From: Lascolabacillus massiliensis
GTDB taxonomy: Bacteria; Bacteroidota; Bacteroidia; Bacteroidales; Dysgonomonadaceae
Length of the DNA: 64,000 bases
Direction of reading: 5' to 3'
NCBI RefSeq assembly: GCF_001282625.1
Contig: NZ_CTEJ01000001.1
Location: 124,001-188,000, forward strand
The notes under the pieces were generated by a model. That model saw nothing but the letters and a program-made list of their open reading frames with translations. It did not search any database and was not told the DNA's origin. Both the position numbers and the translations under genes were made by a program. Of the stretch, positions 15,631-25,640 are shown piece after piece. Every line of letters starts with the position of its first letter. Within the stretch, counting starts at the first letter, position 1.

Positions 15631-18195
15631 TTATATCCATCTTGTATACGCAAAATCCATTCTATGTGGCAGGTCTGGATTCTTAGGATAAACACGTAGT
15701 CCATATTGATGAGAACCAGGATCGTTTAGTGCTTTACTGCTTTCAAAATATAGCAAACTACCTTCTGTTTTTACGAGTTCAAAATCGTATGATTCTACGA
15801 ATTGAGGAGTTTTAGATGTAGGATCTATATCTACAACTACGCATTCAACAGCGAGGTCGCATTTAAGATTCTTCCTATCTATAACCACTTTCCCATATAT
15901 TTCTTTATTATCATTGTTGATATTCATTTTCTGATTCGGGTTAAACTCGATATGTTTAACCTCAAATGAATCCCAATTAGAAGCAGTATGCTCTTTCCAC
16001 TCAACTATCTCTTTTGCTTTTGCATAATTGTTTAATCGCAGTAGTTTTGAACGTTCTGCAAGTTTGTTATAAAAACGATCGAAATAGTCATCCATCATTC
16101 TTTTTGTAGTACACATTGGAGCTATTAAAGCCATTGATTTCTTAATGTACTGAATCCACTCATGTGAATAACCATTACTATTACGAGCATAATAGAGAGG
16201 GATAATTTCATTTTCAAGAAGAGAGTATATTGTTGATGCATCAAGCTCATCCTGATACTCCTGATTGTCATATGTTCTTTTTTCTGTAAGAGCCCAGCCT
16301 GCACCTTCTTTATAACCCTCATACCACCATCCATCCAGAACAGATAGATTTAACACACCATTCATCTCGGCTTTTTCTCCAGAAGTTCCTGAGGCCTCCT
16401 GAGCCCGAGTAGGGGTATTTAACCAAATGTCAACACCTGAAACCAGTCTTTTAGCCAGTCTCATATCATAATTCTCTAGGAATATTATCTTTCCTAGAAA
16501 CTCCGGACGTCTTGATATTTCAACAATCTGTTTAATTAATCCCTGACCACCTCCATCAGCGGGGTGAGCCTTACCGGCAAATATAAACTGAACAGGGTGT
16601 TTAGGATTGTTTACAATTTTAGCTAGTCTGTCAAGATCGGTGAACAGCAGATGCGCACGCTTATAGGTAGCAAATCTTCTGGAGAAACCTATTAGTAAAG
16701 CATTTGGATTAACCTCTTCAAGTATGTTCATTATTCTTGTTGGATCAGCCTGGTTCTTTAGCCAACCATCAGTAAACTCCACTTTTATATAATCTACAAG
16801 CTTCTTTTTTAGATGACAACGCAGTGACCAAAGTTCATCATCACTGACATTCCAGATGTTATTCCACAGGTTGGTGTTCGACTGATCTTCAAAGAAATCG
16901 CTACCGAAATGTTTTGCAAAAAGCTCTTTCACACTCGAAGTAGCCCAGCTTGGAAGGTGAACACCATTGGTAACATAACTTACATGTAATTCTTCAGGAA
17001 AGTAACCGCTCCATACCGGCTGGAACATTTTTTGTGAAACGGTTCCATGTAATTTACTTACACCATTAGCCTCCTGAGCTGTATTTAGTGCAAATACACT
17101 CATTGAGAATTTCTCGTTTGAGCCGGGAGTGGATCTACCCATATCCATGAATTGTTGCCATGGAATACCTATCTTCTCAATTATAGGTGTCATGTATTTA
17201 CCTATAAGTGCTTCATCGAAATAGTCATGGCCAGCAGGTACAGGTGTGTGTACTGTATATAACGAGGAAGCACGTACAATCTCGAGAGCCAGGTTGAAAG
17301 GAAGATTTTCTCCGACTACATAATCAAAAAGACGCTGTACATTGATAAAGGCTGCGTGACCTTCGTTCATATGATATACATCTTTCTTAATCCCAAGTTT
17401 ATTGAGAAGCAGAATTCCTCCAATTCCAAGTAAAAACTCCTGTTTCATACGGTTTTCCCAGTCACCTCCATATAGCTGGTGAGTGATTGAGCGGTCATAA
17501 TGACTGTTGTGATCGAAGTCAGTATCCATCAGGTAAAGATTAATGCGACCGACAGCTACTTTCCAGATGTATGAATATATTATTCTGTCATGAAAAGGCA
17601 CCTCAAGTATCATAGGTGTACCATCTTCATTCATAACTTGACTGATTGGGAGATTTCCGAAGCTCTGTGCCTCGTAGTTGGCAATTTGTTGCCCGTCAAC
17701 TGACAGACTTTGTGTGAAGTATCCATATTTATAAAGAAAGCCTACAGCAGTCATGTCAACCCTACTGTCACTTGCTTCTTTTAGGTAATCTCCTGCAAGA
17801 ACTCCCAATCCCCCGGAATATATTTTTAATACGTGAGATAATCCATACTCCATACTGAAATAGGCTATACTTGGTCTTTCCGTATTATAAGGAACATTCA
17901 TATATTCCTTGAATTGAGCATAAACACGTTGGATACGTTCAACCAGTGGTTTATCATTTACTAATCTTTCAGTTATATCTGATCTAAGATTTTGTAACAT
18001 GACGACTGGATTCTTTCCGCTTTTTTCCCACTCTTCTGTATCTAATGTCTCCAGAATGGCTTTTACTTCTTCGTTCCATACCCACCACAGATTATGAGAT
18101 ATCTCTTCCAGTGGTTGAAGCTCGGGGGGTAAAACAGCGTGTACATGAATATCTCTCCAAACAGGACTATTTGAATAATTTGATTTTATAATCAT
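15631..18195 (-). CDS. glgP: Alpha-glucan (glycogen) phosphorylase, short GT35 form
   Basis: The protein has 854 residues. It begins with the DUF3417-type domain (PELQPLEEISHNLWWVWNEE) typical of the short alpha-glucan phosphorylases. The PLP-binding Lys is in EASGTSGEKAEMNGVLNLSVLDGWW; SGEK replaces the commoner SGMK, but the Lys is kept. Phosphate-site motifs such as IGFSRRFATYKRAHLL and FIFAGKAHP are present. It releases glucose-1-phosphate from stored glucan in the cytoplasm. It lies 87 bp downstream of the glycogen synthase gene with no promoter box between, so the two are probably one transcript that controls storage and breakdown together. Confidence 0.94.
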   Translation of the reverse strand: MIIKSNYSNSPVWRDIHVHAVLPPELQPLEEISHNLWWVWNEEVKAILETLDTEEWEKSGKNPVVMLQNLRSDITERLVNDKPLVERIQRVYAQFKEYMNVPYNTERPSIAYFSMEYGLSHVLKIYSGGLGVLAGDYLKEASDSRVDMTAVGFLYKYGYFTQSLSVDGQQIANYEAQSFGNLPISQVMNEDGTPMILEVPFHDRIIYSYIWKVAVGRINLYLMDTDFDHNSHYDRSITHQLYGGDWENRMKQEFLLGIGGILLLNKLGIKKDVYHMNEGHAAFINVQRLFDYVVGENLPFNLALEIVRASSLYTVHTPVPAGHDYFDEALIGKYMTPIIEKIGIPWQQFMDMGRSTPGSNEKFSMSVFALNTAQEANGVSKLHGTVSQKMFQPVWSGYFPEELHVSYVTNGVHLPSWATSSVKELFAKHFGSDFFEDQSNTNLWNNIWNVSDDELWSLRCHLKKKLVDYIKVEFTDGWLKNQADPTRIMNILEEVNPNALLIGFSRRFATYKRAHLLFTDLDRLAKIVNNPKHPVQFIFAGKAHPADGGGQGLIKQIVEISRRPEFLGKIIFLENYDMRLAKRLVSGVDIWLNTPTRAQEASGTSGEKAEMNGVLNLSVLDGWWYEGYKEGAGWALTEKRTYDNQEYQDELDASTIYSLLENEIIPLYYARNSNGYSHEWIQYIKKSMALIAPMCTTKRMMDDYFDRFYNKLAERSKLLRLNNYAKAKEIVEWKEHTASNWDSFEVKHIEFNPNQKMNINNDNKEIYGKVVIDRKNLKCDLAVECVVVDIDPTSKTPQFVESYDFELVKTEGSLLYFESSKALNDPGSHQYGLRVYPKNPDLPHRMDFAYTRWI

Positions 18196-18282
18196 TATAG
18201 TTGGTTTTATTTATTTATTTTTCTTTAGAAATTAGGTGATAACTCTTAATAATAAAAGATGAACAGAGCAAAGATAATTGAT

Positions 18283-19986
18283 TTATTCTGAACTTAGTTT
18301 ATAAGGTTTAGATAATCTTATGTATGAATTATGCAACGCTTTGCCATAAGCTTCACGGTAATACTTTATGAAGTGTGCCCAGTCTGCTTTATTGGATAGT
18401 TCTGCTGCACTCTTTTTTAAGATTGAGATCTGTTCGGCACTTTTTAGTGTGTAATCATATATTATGGATGCGATTTCTTCATATACTTCAGTATAGTTGT
18501 CATCATTACGGTAAATAACTTCGACACCATCATTGAGACCTGGTTTACGATCCCCCTTCTTTTTAGCCCAGACTCCAAATCCTGAGAGAGTAGTTGTTAT
18601 TGTTGGTATGGAAAATGCAACGCTCTCGTGCGGAGTGTATCCCCATGGTTCGTAATAGGAGGGGAATACTGACATATCCAGACCAATAAGCAGATCGTAA
18701 TAATCAAGATTAAATATTCCGTCATCTCCATTAAGATATGATGGAACAAAAATTATTTTTACTCTATCGTTTGGTTCATTGCAGAGTCCGGCATGTTTAA
18801 TATGATTTATGACATTATCATGATGAGGATCCATAAGCTCGTGGGTTACAAAAGGACAATCTACAATACCTGTTTTATTTAAGCTTTCATCAACAGGTAA
18901 ATTATTGAGCCGTAATTGAAGATCTTTGCGGGGGCCTTTTATCCAGGCAGGAACCATTATGAAGCCAATAACATCTCGTGTAAGCTCTTTCATTGCCTTC
19001 AGATGCCTTAAGGAATCAATAAAAAGATCAATCCCTTTATTCTTATACTCATACCTGCCGCTGATTCCAACAAGAAGTGCGTCTCTGTGAACTGGGTGTC
19101 CTAAAGTCTTTTCAGCCACTTCCAGTAATGTTTTTCGGGCATTTTTATGTTTACTTGTGTATTTACTGCCTTTAGGAATGAAGTCTTTTTCAAAGCCATT
19201 AGGTGTTATAACATCTGGTCTGCGCTGTAGGAGCTGTGCACACTCTTCTGCAGTAATATCACTGACCGTTGTGAAACAGTCCACATTCAATGCAGCTTTC
19301 TTTTCAATTGAGTGTTTAGCTGCCATATTTAACTCACGTGCCATCTGATCGCCATTATACTCATGGAGATGACCATAAAGCGGTAAATTATTACCGGCGA
19401 TGGAGCGACCAATTGAGGTTGCATGTGTTGTAAACATTGTCGCAATCTTTGGGACATATTTCTTTATGTAAAGCGCTCCTGCTCCTAACATCCACTCGTT
19501 GAAATGTGCTATTACATTGAACGACTCCAGATGATGAAATCTGTAGAAGTTTTCTATAAGCATTCCTGTTGCATAGGCAAACATTGTGGATTCGTGATAA
19601 TCCCCATATGCCGCGATTGAGTCAACGCCGTAATCCTGCCACATTCTGGCATATAGTTCGTTCTGTCGACTAAGAAACTGTTCAAACTTTACAAGGAAAA
19701 CAATTGGTTCCCCCGGCACATCCCATCTTCCGGCACGTATTTCGAGGTTCTGACTCTTAAATGCATAGTCACGCCACTCGGCAAACATTGAATCATCAGC
19801 TTTAAACCAGGGGCTTTCATTATCTTTCCATATGTCAGGTCCGATAAAGAAAATCTGATCTTTATGGATCTTTTGAAGTGAGTTTGCACGTGTGGATAGT
19901 ACTGTGTAAATTCCTCCAACTTTATTGCACACTTCCCAACTGCTCTCGAATATATAATCAGGTGTAAATCTGGTCTCTATTTGCAT
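18283..19986 (-). CDS. Glycogen synthase, GT3 (eukaryote-like) family
   Basis: The protein has 567 residues. The N-terminus FESSWEVCNKVGGIYTVLSTRA carries the KVGG-type nucleotide-sugar loop. YEPWGYTPHESVAFSIPTITT is the conserved GT3 acceptor/catalytic region, and SGRYEYKNKGIDLFIDSL contains the Arg and Lys typical of retaining GT-B enzymes. Bacteroidota commonly use this GT3 type instead of bacterial GlgA (GT5). It extends alpha-1,4-glucan from a nucleotide-glucose donor. The start at 19986 is supported by a -7 box at 20012-20019 about 26 bp upstream. It is divergent from mfd with overlapping promoters. Confidence 0.92.
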   Translation of the reverse strand: MQIETRFTPDYIFESSWEVCNKVGGIYTVLSTRANSLQKIHKDQIFFIGPDIWKDNESPWFKADDSMFAEWRDYAFKSQNLEIRAGRWDVPGEPIVFLVKFEQFLSRQNELYARMWQDYGVDSIAAYGDYHESTMFAYATGMLIENFYRFHHLESFNVIAHFNEWMLGAGALYIKKYVPKIATMFTTHATSIGRSIAGNNLPLYGHLHEYNGDQMARELNMAAKHSIEKKAALNVDCFTTVSDITAEECAQLLQRRPDVITPNGFEKDFIPKGSKYTSKHKNARKTLLEVAEKTLGHPVHRDALLVGISGRYEYKNKGIDLFIDSLRHLKAMKELTRDVIGFIMVPAWIKGPRKDLQLRLNNLPVDESLNKTGIVDCPFVTHELMDPHHDNVINHIKHAGLCNEPNDRVKIIFVPSYLNGDDGIFNLDYYDLLIGLDMSVFPSYYEPWGYTPHESVAFSIPTITTTLSGFGVWAKKKGDRKPGLNDGVEVIYRNDDNYTEVYEEIASIIYDYTLKSAEQISILKKSAAELSNKADWAHFIKYYREAYGKALHNSYIRLSKPYKLSSE

Positions 19987-20011
19987 AATCTATTTTCTAT
20001 TCCTGTCATCG

Positions 20012-20040
20012 CAAAGATAAGAAAAAAAATATACCTTTGC
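20012..20040. promoter_or_regulatory. Overlapping divergent promoters of glycogen synthase and mfd
   Basis: The minus-strand -7 box TATCTTTG(C) is at 20012-20019 (glycogen synthase, ATG 19986) and the plus-strand box TACCTTTGC at 20032-20040 (mfd, ATG 20053). The boxes are only 12 bp apart and face outwards, so each promoter's upstream part covers the other's -7 region. Simultaneous polymerase binding looks impossible. Confidence 0.6.
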
Positions 20041-20052
20041 ACTTTCGTATTA

Positions 20053-23000
20053 ATGGTTAAAACTTTAGACATTACAGAACTACAGCAGTTAGTTGGAAAG
20101 CTACCTGAGGTTTCGGCAGCAGGCTCAATACTGAAAAAAGCAGATGTTATATCGGTAAAGGGTTTGCACGGATCGTCGCGTGCACTGTTTTCATCTGCTC
20201 TTTTTAATAAAAATTCAGGCGTTTATCTCTATATATTGAATGATGCTGAATCTGCAGGGTATTTTTATCATGACCTGACACAGATAGTAGGTTCAAAAGA
20301 TGTGCTATTCTTCCCTTCTGCATATAAAAGAGCTGCAAAATTTGGACAGCTTGATGCGGCTAATGAGATTTTGAGAACTGAAACATTAAGCAGGTTACAA
20401 GAGGAGAATAACTCGCTGATAATTGTGAGTTACCCGGATGCTCTTGCCGAAAAGACGGTTTCGGGTGATCATTTGAGAGAACAGACATTAACTGTTTCGG
20501 TGGGGGAGAAGGTCGACTCATCATTCATTAGTGAGGTTCTTGACGATTATGGATTTCAGTATGTGGACTATGTATATGAGCCTGGTCAATATGCGCAGAG
20601 GGGTAGTATTCTTGATGTGTTTTCTTTTGCATCAGAATTTCCATTCAGAATAGATTTCTTTGGTGATGAGGTTGAGACAATTCGTAACTTCGATATGGAA
20701 ACTCAGCTCTCTAAAGAGAGATTTGATACTATTCGTATTGTTCCCGAGTTTGGAAGAAATAGTAATAAGAATTCATCTATCTTCAACTTACTGCCTGCTT
20801 CTTCAATAATCGGGATTGAAGATATCAGATGGATAATCAGTCGTATTGAATCACTCAATGAAGATGATCTGCATATAGAGATTGATCCACTGGATGTTAA
20901 ATTTGTAAAAGCGGATCTTTTGACAAAAGATGAGTTTTTATCCTCTGTAAAATCTTTTAAACAGATTAGGTTTGATGCTAAAATGCAGGAAACAGCTGAT
21001 GCTGTTATTAATTTCAAAACTTCTGCTCAACCTCTGTATCATAAGAACTTTGATCTGCTGACCGACTCGCTGCATCAATATATTGATAATGGATATACTA
21101 TCTATATATTAAGTGATAGTGAGAAACAGCAGAAACGTCTGTTTCATATTTTTGAGGATCGTAATGATTCTATTCCTTTTATTCCTGTGAATAAAACTCT
21201 GCATGAGGGTTTCATAGAAGATACTCTGAAAATATGTTGTTTTACTGATCATCAGATATTTGACAGATTCCATAAGTATAGCCTTAAATCAGACAGGGCA
21301 CGTTCGGGTAAGATTGCCATTACTCTTAAGGAGATAAATCAGTTGCAGCCGGGTGATTATGTTGTGCATATGGATCATGGTATCGGTAAGTTTTCAGGAC
21401 TTGTACGTTTGCCCATTGGCGATAAGATTCAGGAGGTTATTAAAATTAATTACCTGAATAATGATTCTGTTTTCGTTTCAATTCATGCATTGCATAAGAT
21501 TTCTAAGTATAAGGGTAAGGAGGGTGAATCTCCAAAATTAAATAAACTTGGAAGCGGAGCATGGGAAAAAGTAAAAGCGAAGACTAAGTCGAAGATTAAA
21601 GATATTGCGCGCGACTTAATTAAGCTTTATGCTGAAAGGCAGCAGGAGAAAGGATTTGCATTCTCAAAGGATACCTATCTGCAAACAGAGCTGGAGGCTT
21701 CTTTTATGTATGAAGATACTCCTGATCAGGTAAAAGCAACTCGCGATGTGAAGGCTGATATGCAGAGTGAACAGCCCATGGATCGTTTGATTTGCGGAGA
21801 TGTAGGGTTTGGGAAAACTGAAATTGCTGTCAGGGCTGCTTTTAAGGCAGCAACAGATGGAAAACAGACGGCTGTACTTGTTCCTACAACTGTGCTGGCT
21901 ACTCAGCACTATAATACATTTAAAGATCGACTTGCTAATTTCCCTGTCAGAGTTGATTATTTAAGCAGAGTAAGAACATCTAAAGAGCAAAAAGATATTC
22001 TAAAGGATCTGGATGAAGGGAAGATAGATATTTTAATAGGAACTCACCGTTTGGTAAGTAAAGATGTTAAATTTAAGGATCTGGGACTTCTTATAATTGA
22101 TGAGGAACAAAAGTTTGGGGTGTCTGTAAAAGAGAAACTTAAACAGTTGAAGGTGAATGTGGATACGTTGACTATGACTGCTACTCCTATACCACGTACT
22201 TTGCAGTTTTCTCTTATGGGTTCACGTGACTTGTCAACAATAAGTACTCCTCCTCCTAATCGTTATCCTATTCAGACAGAAGTGCATACTTTTGATATAG
22301 AGTTAATTCGGGATGCTATAAATTTTGAACTGAGCCGTAATGGACAGGTTTTCATTGTTAATAATCGTATCCAGAATATTTATGAACTTGCAGAATTAAT
22401 TAAAAGGGAGATAAGAGATGTTCGAATTGCTATTGGTCATGGTCAGATGGATCCTAAAAAACTTGAGGGTGTTATCTCTGATTTTATGAACCATGAGCAG
22501 GATATTTTAATAGCTACTACCATTATTGAGTCGGGTATTGATATGCCTAACGTAAATACTATTATAGTGATTGATGCTCAGAATTTTGGATTGAGCGATT
22601 TACATCAGCTACGTGGAAGGGTGGGAAGGAGCAACCGTAAGGCTTTTTGTTATCTTCTTGCTCCACCTCTTTATACTTTGAGCGGTGATTCACGCAGAAG
22701 GTTGCAGGCAATCGAGAATTTTTCAGAGCTAGGGAGTGGTCTGCATATTGCCATGCAGGACTTGGATATCAGAGGTGCCGGTAATTTGCTGGGAGCTGAA
22801 CAGAGCGGATTTATAGCTGATCTGGGTTATGAAACCTACAGAAAAATTCTTGCTGAGGCTGTTCAGGAATTGAGAAAAGAGGAGTTTTCAGATCTGTATA
22901 ATGAGGAATTGAGTGAAAAGGCAAAGGATGAGGATTTTGTTGATGATGTGCATGTAGAAAGTGACCTCGAGCTTATGTTCCCAGTTACATATATTCCTAA

Positions 23001-23406
23001 TGATGCTGAAAGGGTTGCGATTTATAGGGAGCTCGACAATATGGAGACAGAGCTGGAGATTCTTGATTTCATTGAGAGGATGGAGGATAGGTTTGGGAAG
23101 ATGCCTAAACAAGGTAAGGAGCTTATACGAATTGTGCGACTGAGGCGTTTGGCCAGACCACTTGGTATTGAAAAAATTATGCTTAAGAATGGTAAAATGT
23201 CGCTAAATCTTGTATCAGATAGTGAATCGCCTTATTATCAGTCTGCTGCATTTGGTAAACTACTTAATTATGTTCAAGTTCATCCACGGAACTGTAAATT
23301 ACGTGAAGCAGGTAAAAAGAGATCTCTTGTAATTGATAATGTTAAAACAGTAGAGACTGCTGTTGCAACACTTGAAGAGATCTCTGGATATAATATATCT
23401 AATTGA
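20053..23406 (+). CDS. mfd: Transcription-repair coupling factor Mfd
   Basis: The protein has 1117 residues from the ATG at 20053, the usual Mfd length. A longer start at 19981 would lie upstream of the promoter and is rejected. Domains in order: a UvrB-like N-terminus with YVYEPGQYAQRGSILDVFS; the CarD-like RNA polymerase interaction domain (LQPGDYVVHMDHGIGKFSGL, about 435-455); a translocase with Walker A GDVGFGKTE (about 582) and DEEQ in IIDEEQKFGV; helicase C motifs ATTIIESGIDMPN and QLRGRVGRS; and a C-terminal TRCF domain. It removes stalled RNA polymerase at DNA lesions and recruits UvrA. Confidence 0.97.
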   Translation: MVKTLDITELQQLVGKLPEVSAAGSILKKADVISVKGLHGSSRALFSSALFNKNSGVYLYILNDAESAGYFYHDLTQIVGSKDVLFFPSAYKRAAKFGQLDAANEILRTETLSRLQEENNSLIIVSYPDALAEKTVSGDHLREQTLTVSVGEKVDSSFISEVLDDYGFQYVDYVYEPGQYAQRGSILDVFSFASEFPFRIDFFGDEVETIRNFDMETQLSKERFDTIRIVPEFGRNSNKNSSIFNLLPASSIIGIEDIRWIISRIESLNEDDLHIEIDPLDVKFVKADLLTKDEFLSSVKSFKQIRFDAKMQETADAVINFKTSAQPLYHKNFDLLTDSLHQYIDNGYTIYILSDSEKQQKRLFHIFEDRNDSIPFIPVNKTLHEGFIEDTLKICCFTDHQIFDRFHKYSLKSDRARSGKIAITLKEINQLQPGDYVVHMDHGIGKFSGLVRLPIGDKIQEVIKINYLNNDSVFVSIHALHKISKYKGKEGESPKLNKLGSGAWEKVKAKTKSKIKDIARDLIKLYAERQQEKGFAFSKDTYLQTELEASFMYEDTPDQVKATRDVKADMQSEQPMDRLICGDVGFGKTEIAVRAAFKAATDGKQTAVLVPTTVLATQHYNTFKDRLANFPVRVDYLSRVRTSKEQKDILKDLDEGKIDILIGTHRLVSKDVKFKDLGLLIIDEEQKFGVSVKEKLKQLKVNVDTLTMTATPIPRTLQFSLMGSRDLSTISTPPPNRYPIQTEVHTFDIELIRDAINFELSRNGQVFIVNNRIQNIYELAELIKREIRDVRIAIGHGQMDPKKLEGVISDFMNHEQDILIATTIIESGIDMPNVNTIIVIDAQNFGLSDLHQLRGRVGRSNRKAFCYLLAPPLYTLSGDSRRRLQAIENFSELGSGLHIAMQDLDIRGAGNLLGAEQSGFIADLGYETYRKILAEAVQELRKEEFSDLYNEELSEKAKDEDFVDDVHVESDLELMFPVTYIPNDAERVAIYRELDNMETELEILDFIERMEDRFGKMPKQGKELIRIVRLRRLARPLGIEKIMLKNGKMSLNLVSDSESPYYQSAAFGKLLNYVQVHPRNCKLREAGKKRSLVIDNVKTVETAVATLEEISGYNISN

Positions 23407-23510
23407 TTGTATGAACTTTAGTTGAATTGACTAAAAATTGAGCATATAAATAACCTTGTTTATTATATTCAACAAAAAACTAATACGTGAATTATATTAG
23501 CTTCCACCTT

Positions 23511-24422
23511 TTATTTGAATAATCCATCAAGTGATAAATAGCGTTCGCCTGTGTCATAGTTGAAGGTTATAATTCGCTTATTCTCTACTAAATCATCAAT
23601 CTTTTTAATTACCGCAGCAATGGAGGCACCGGTGGAGATTCCACCAAATATTCCTTCTTCTCTAGCTAGTTTACGAGCAGATTCAAAAGCCTCTTCTTTG
23701 GTTACTTTTATTACATCATCCAGAACATCCAGGTCAAGAGTATCTGGTATAAAACCGGCTCCTATGCCCTGAATTGAGTGCGGTCCTGATCTTCCCTCTG
23801 AGATTATAGGAGAGTCCATAGGCTCAACTCCAATTACCTCTATTTCAGAGAATCTCTTTTTAAGTTCACGACCAACACCAGTGATATGTCCGCCTGTTCC
23901 AATTCCTGTAATCAGGTAATCAATCCCTTCAGGAAAATCTTTGATTATCTCCTGTGCTGTTGTTTTTGCATGTATTTTTGGATTTGATAAATTCTGAAAT
24001 TGTTGTGGTATCCATGATCCCGGAATATCATTTTGCAGTTCACCTGCTTTCTCGATCGCTCCTCTCATTCCTTTTTCACGTGGGGTGAGAACTAGTTCTG
24101 CTCCATACAGACTTATAATTTGTCTTCTCTCAACCGACATAGACTCAGGCATTACGATGATAACATTGTACCCTTTTACTGCCCCGCAGAATGCAAGTCC
24201 CACTCCTGTATTACCAGAAGTTGGTTCAATAATGGTGTCTCCAGGTTTTATTATTCCCATTCTCTCAGCATCCTCAATCATTGATAGTGCTATACGATCT
24301 TTTATACTGCCTGCAGGATTCTGCTTTTCAAGTTTAATCCATACATCGTGGTATGGGAATAACTTGTTTAGTCGAACATGTGGAGTATTTCCTACTGTTT
24401 CTAAAATGTTATTGTATTTCAT
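23511..24422 (-). CDS. cysK: Cysteine synthase A (O-acetylserine sulfhydrylase)
   Basis: The protein has 303 residues. The PLP Schiff-base Lys41 is in NPAGSIKDR, the substrate loop is TSGNTG, and the phosphate-binding glycine loop is [16 protein letters not shown] (written here as ITGIGTGGH in the protein). It makes cysteine from O-acetylserine and sulfide in the cytoplasm. It lies 102 bp downstream of the serine acetyltransferase gene on the same strand, so substrate maker and user are adjacent, and both proteins usually form the cysteine synthase complex. Gene pairing favours CysK over other fold-II PLP enzymes. No terminator was seen between it and convergent mfd. Confidence 0.94.
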   Translation of the reverse strand: MKYNNILETVGNTPHVRLNKLFPYHDVWIKLEKQNPAGSIKDRIALSMIEDAERMGIIKPGDTIIEPTSGNTGVGLAFCGAVKGYNVIIVMPESMSVERRQIISLYGAELVLTPREKGMRGAIEKAGELQNDIPGSWIPQQFQNLSNPKIHAKTTAQEIIKDFPEGIDYLITGIGTGGHITGVGRELKKRFSEIEVIGVEPMDSPIISEGRSGPHSIQGIGAGFIPDTLDLDVLDDVIKVTKEEAFESARKLAREEGIFGGISTGASIAAVIKKIDDLVENKRIITFNYDTGERYLSLDGLFK

Positions 24423-24524
24423 ATTTGAAACTATTCTTTTTAATGATTAAGAAGTTCTTGCTGTTTCAGATTTTTGCCTTAACTACAACTGTAATTAATA
24501 AAAAAGTAAAATGTGTTATTTAAA

Positions 24525-25346
24525 TTAAATAACGAAATCGTGAGGTTCTACAAAGCTCTTAACAGTACGTATTTTTACATCTACAGAGTTGTAAACCAGT
24601 GAATAAGGAATGACACTTTGAGTGAGCCATGAGCCTCCACCAATGGTTGAATTATGGCCAATTACGGTCTTTCCTCCTAATATTGTGGCATTAGCATAAA
24701 TAACTACATTGTCTTCTACAGTGGGGTGTCGTTTGATATCAGATAACTTCTTTTCAACAAAAAGGGCTCCTAATGTAACACCCTGGTAGATTTTTACATT
24801 ATCACCAATTTCTGTTGTTTCACCAATTACTATACCTGTGCCATGATCCATAAATAGATTTTTACCTATTTTAGCTGCAGGGTGGATATCAATTCCAACT
24901 TTTGAATGAGCATATTCGGAAAAATGTCTGGCAATAAGTGGTACACCTAATTCATGTAGTTTATGTGCTATACGGTGGATACTGAGTGCAAAAAAGCCAG
25001 GGTAGGTAAGGATAACCTCTTCAAGGGATTTAGCCGCAGGGTCTGATTGCAGATAACAGTGTGCATCTTCATAAAGCCTTTGATGAATTGCAGGTAAACT
25101 TTCCAAAAAAGATTCTATAATTTGATCAGCTGTTTCAGTATCTTTCACACCTTCAATATTACGGTGTAGCTTCTCTATAGCGACTATTAATCCATCTCTA
25201 AAGCTGGTAGAGTTTTTACATTCACAAACAGGGAACATCGAAGTATATAAAACTTCAACTATCTCCTCAAGCTCACACTTATTAATTGGAATTTCAACAG
25301 GCTTAGGATTAAACTGTTTGATTAGTTCTAATGCTCTTTCAGTCAT
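24525..25346 (-). CDS. cysE: Serine O-acetyltransferase
   Basis: The protein has 273 residues from the ATG at 25346; the longer frame would need a TTG at 25364. The N-terminal helical domain is followed by left-handed beta-helix hexapeptide repeats (about 165-245): SKVGIDIHPAAKIGKNLFMDHGTGIVIGETTEIGDNVKIYQGVTLGA, with the catalytic Asp/His pair in MDHG and the IHP motif. It acetylates serine with acetyl-CoA as the first committed step to cysteine. This longer form resembles the EpsC/CysE proteins of Bacteroidota. The C-terminus ends in Ile, as in CysE tails that dock into CysK. Confidence 0.93.
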   Translation of the reverse strand: MTERALELIKQFNPKPVEIPINKCELEEIVEVLYTSMFPVCECKNSTSFRDGLIVAIEKLHRNIEGVKDTETADQIIESFLESLPAIHQRLYEDAHCYLQSDPAAKSLEEVILTYPGFFALSIHRIAHKLHELGVPLIARHFSEYAHSKVGIDIHPAAKIGKNLFMDHGTGIVIGETTEIGDNVKIYQGVTLGALFVEKKLSDIKRHPTVEDNVVIYANATILGGKTVIGHNSTIGGGSWLTQSVIPYSLVYNSVDVKIRTVKSFVEPHDFVI

Positions 25347-25585
25347 GATTGTTTTTTTATACAATAATACGAATTTATTTTATTCCCTCTTTTAAATTTG
25401 GTTCTGTATATAGTAGGATTTTATAGGTAACTGTAATAACTACAATGAAAACTAAAAATACGTTTAAATTAATTTATCGATCGGAAAATTATAACAAAAC
25501 TGAGGCAATGGTGTTCAATGAAAAACGGAAGTTATTGAATTATGGTGAATTATAACTGAATTCTTTATTAAAAATATAATTAGCA

Positions 25586-25614
25586 AAAAGAGGTTTCTTT
25601 AGGAAACCTCTTTT
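25586..25614 (-). terminator. Terminator of recA
   Basis: A perfect 12-bp stem, AAAAGAGGTTTC (25586-25597) with GAAACCTCTTTT (25603-25614), has a 5-nt loop. On the minus strand it ends in T5 (25589-25585). It lies 26 bp after the recA stop. Confidence 0.85.
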
Positions 25615-25640
25615 GTGGAATCTGAATAATTAAACTCAGA

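Noticed and set aside
24085-24450. 121-residue frame antisense to cysK
   Set aside because: Mirror of cysK codons, no recognisable family, no promoter box.
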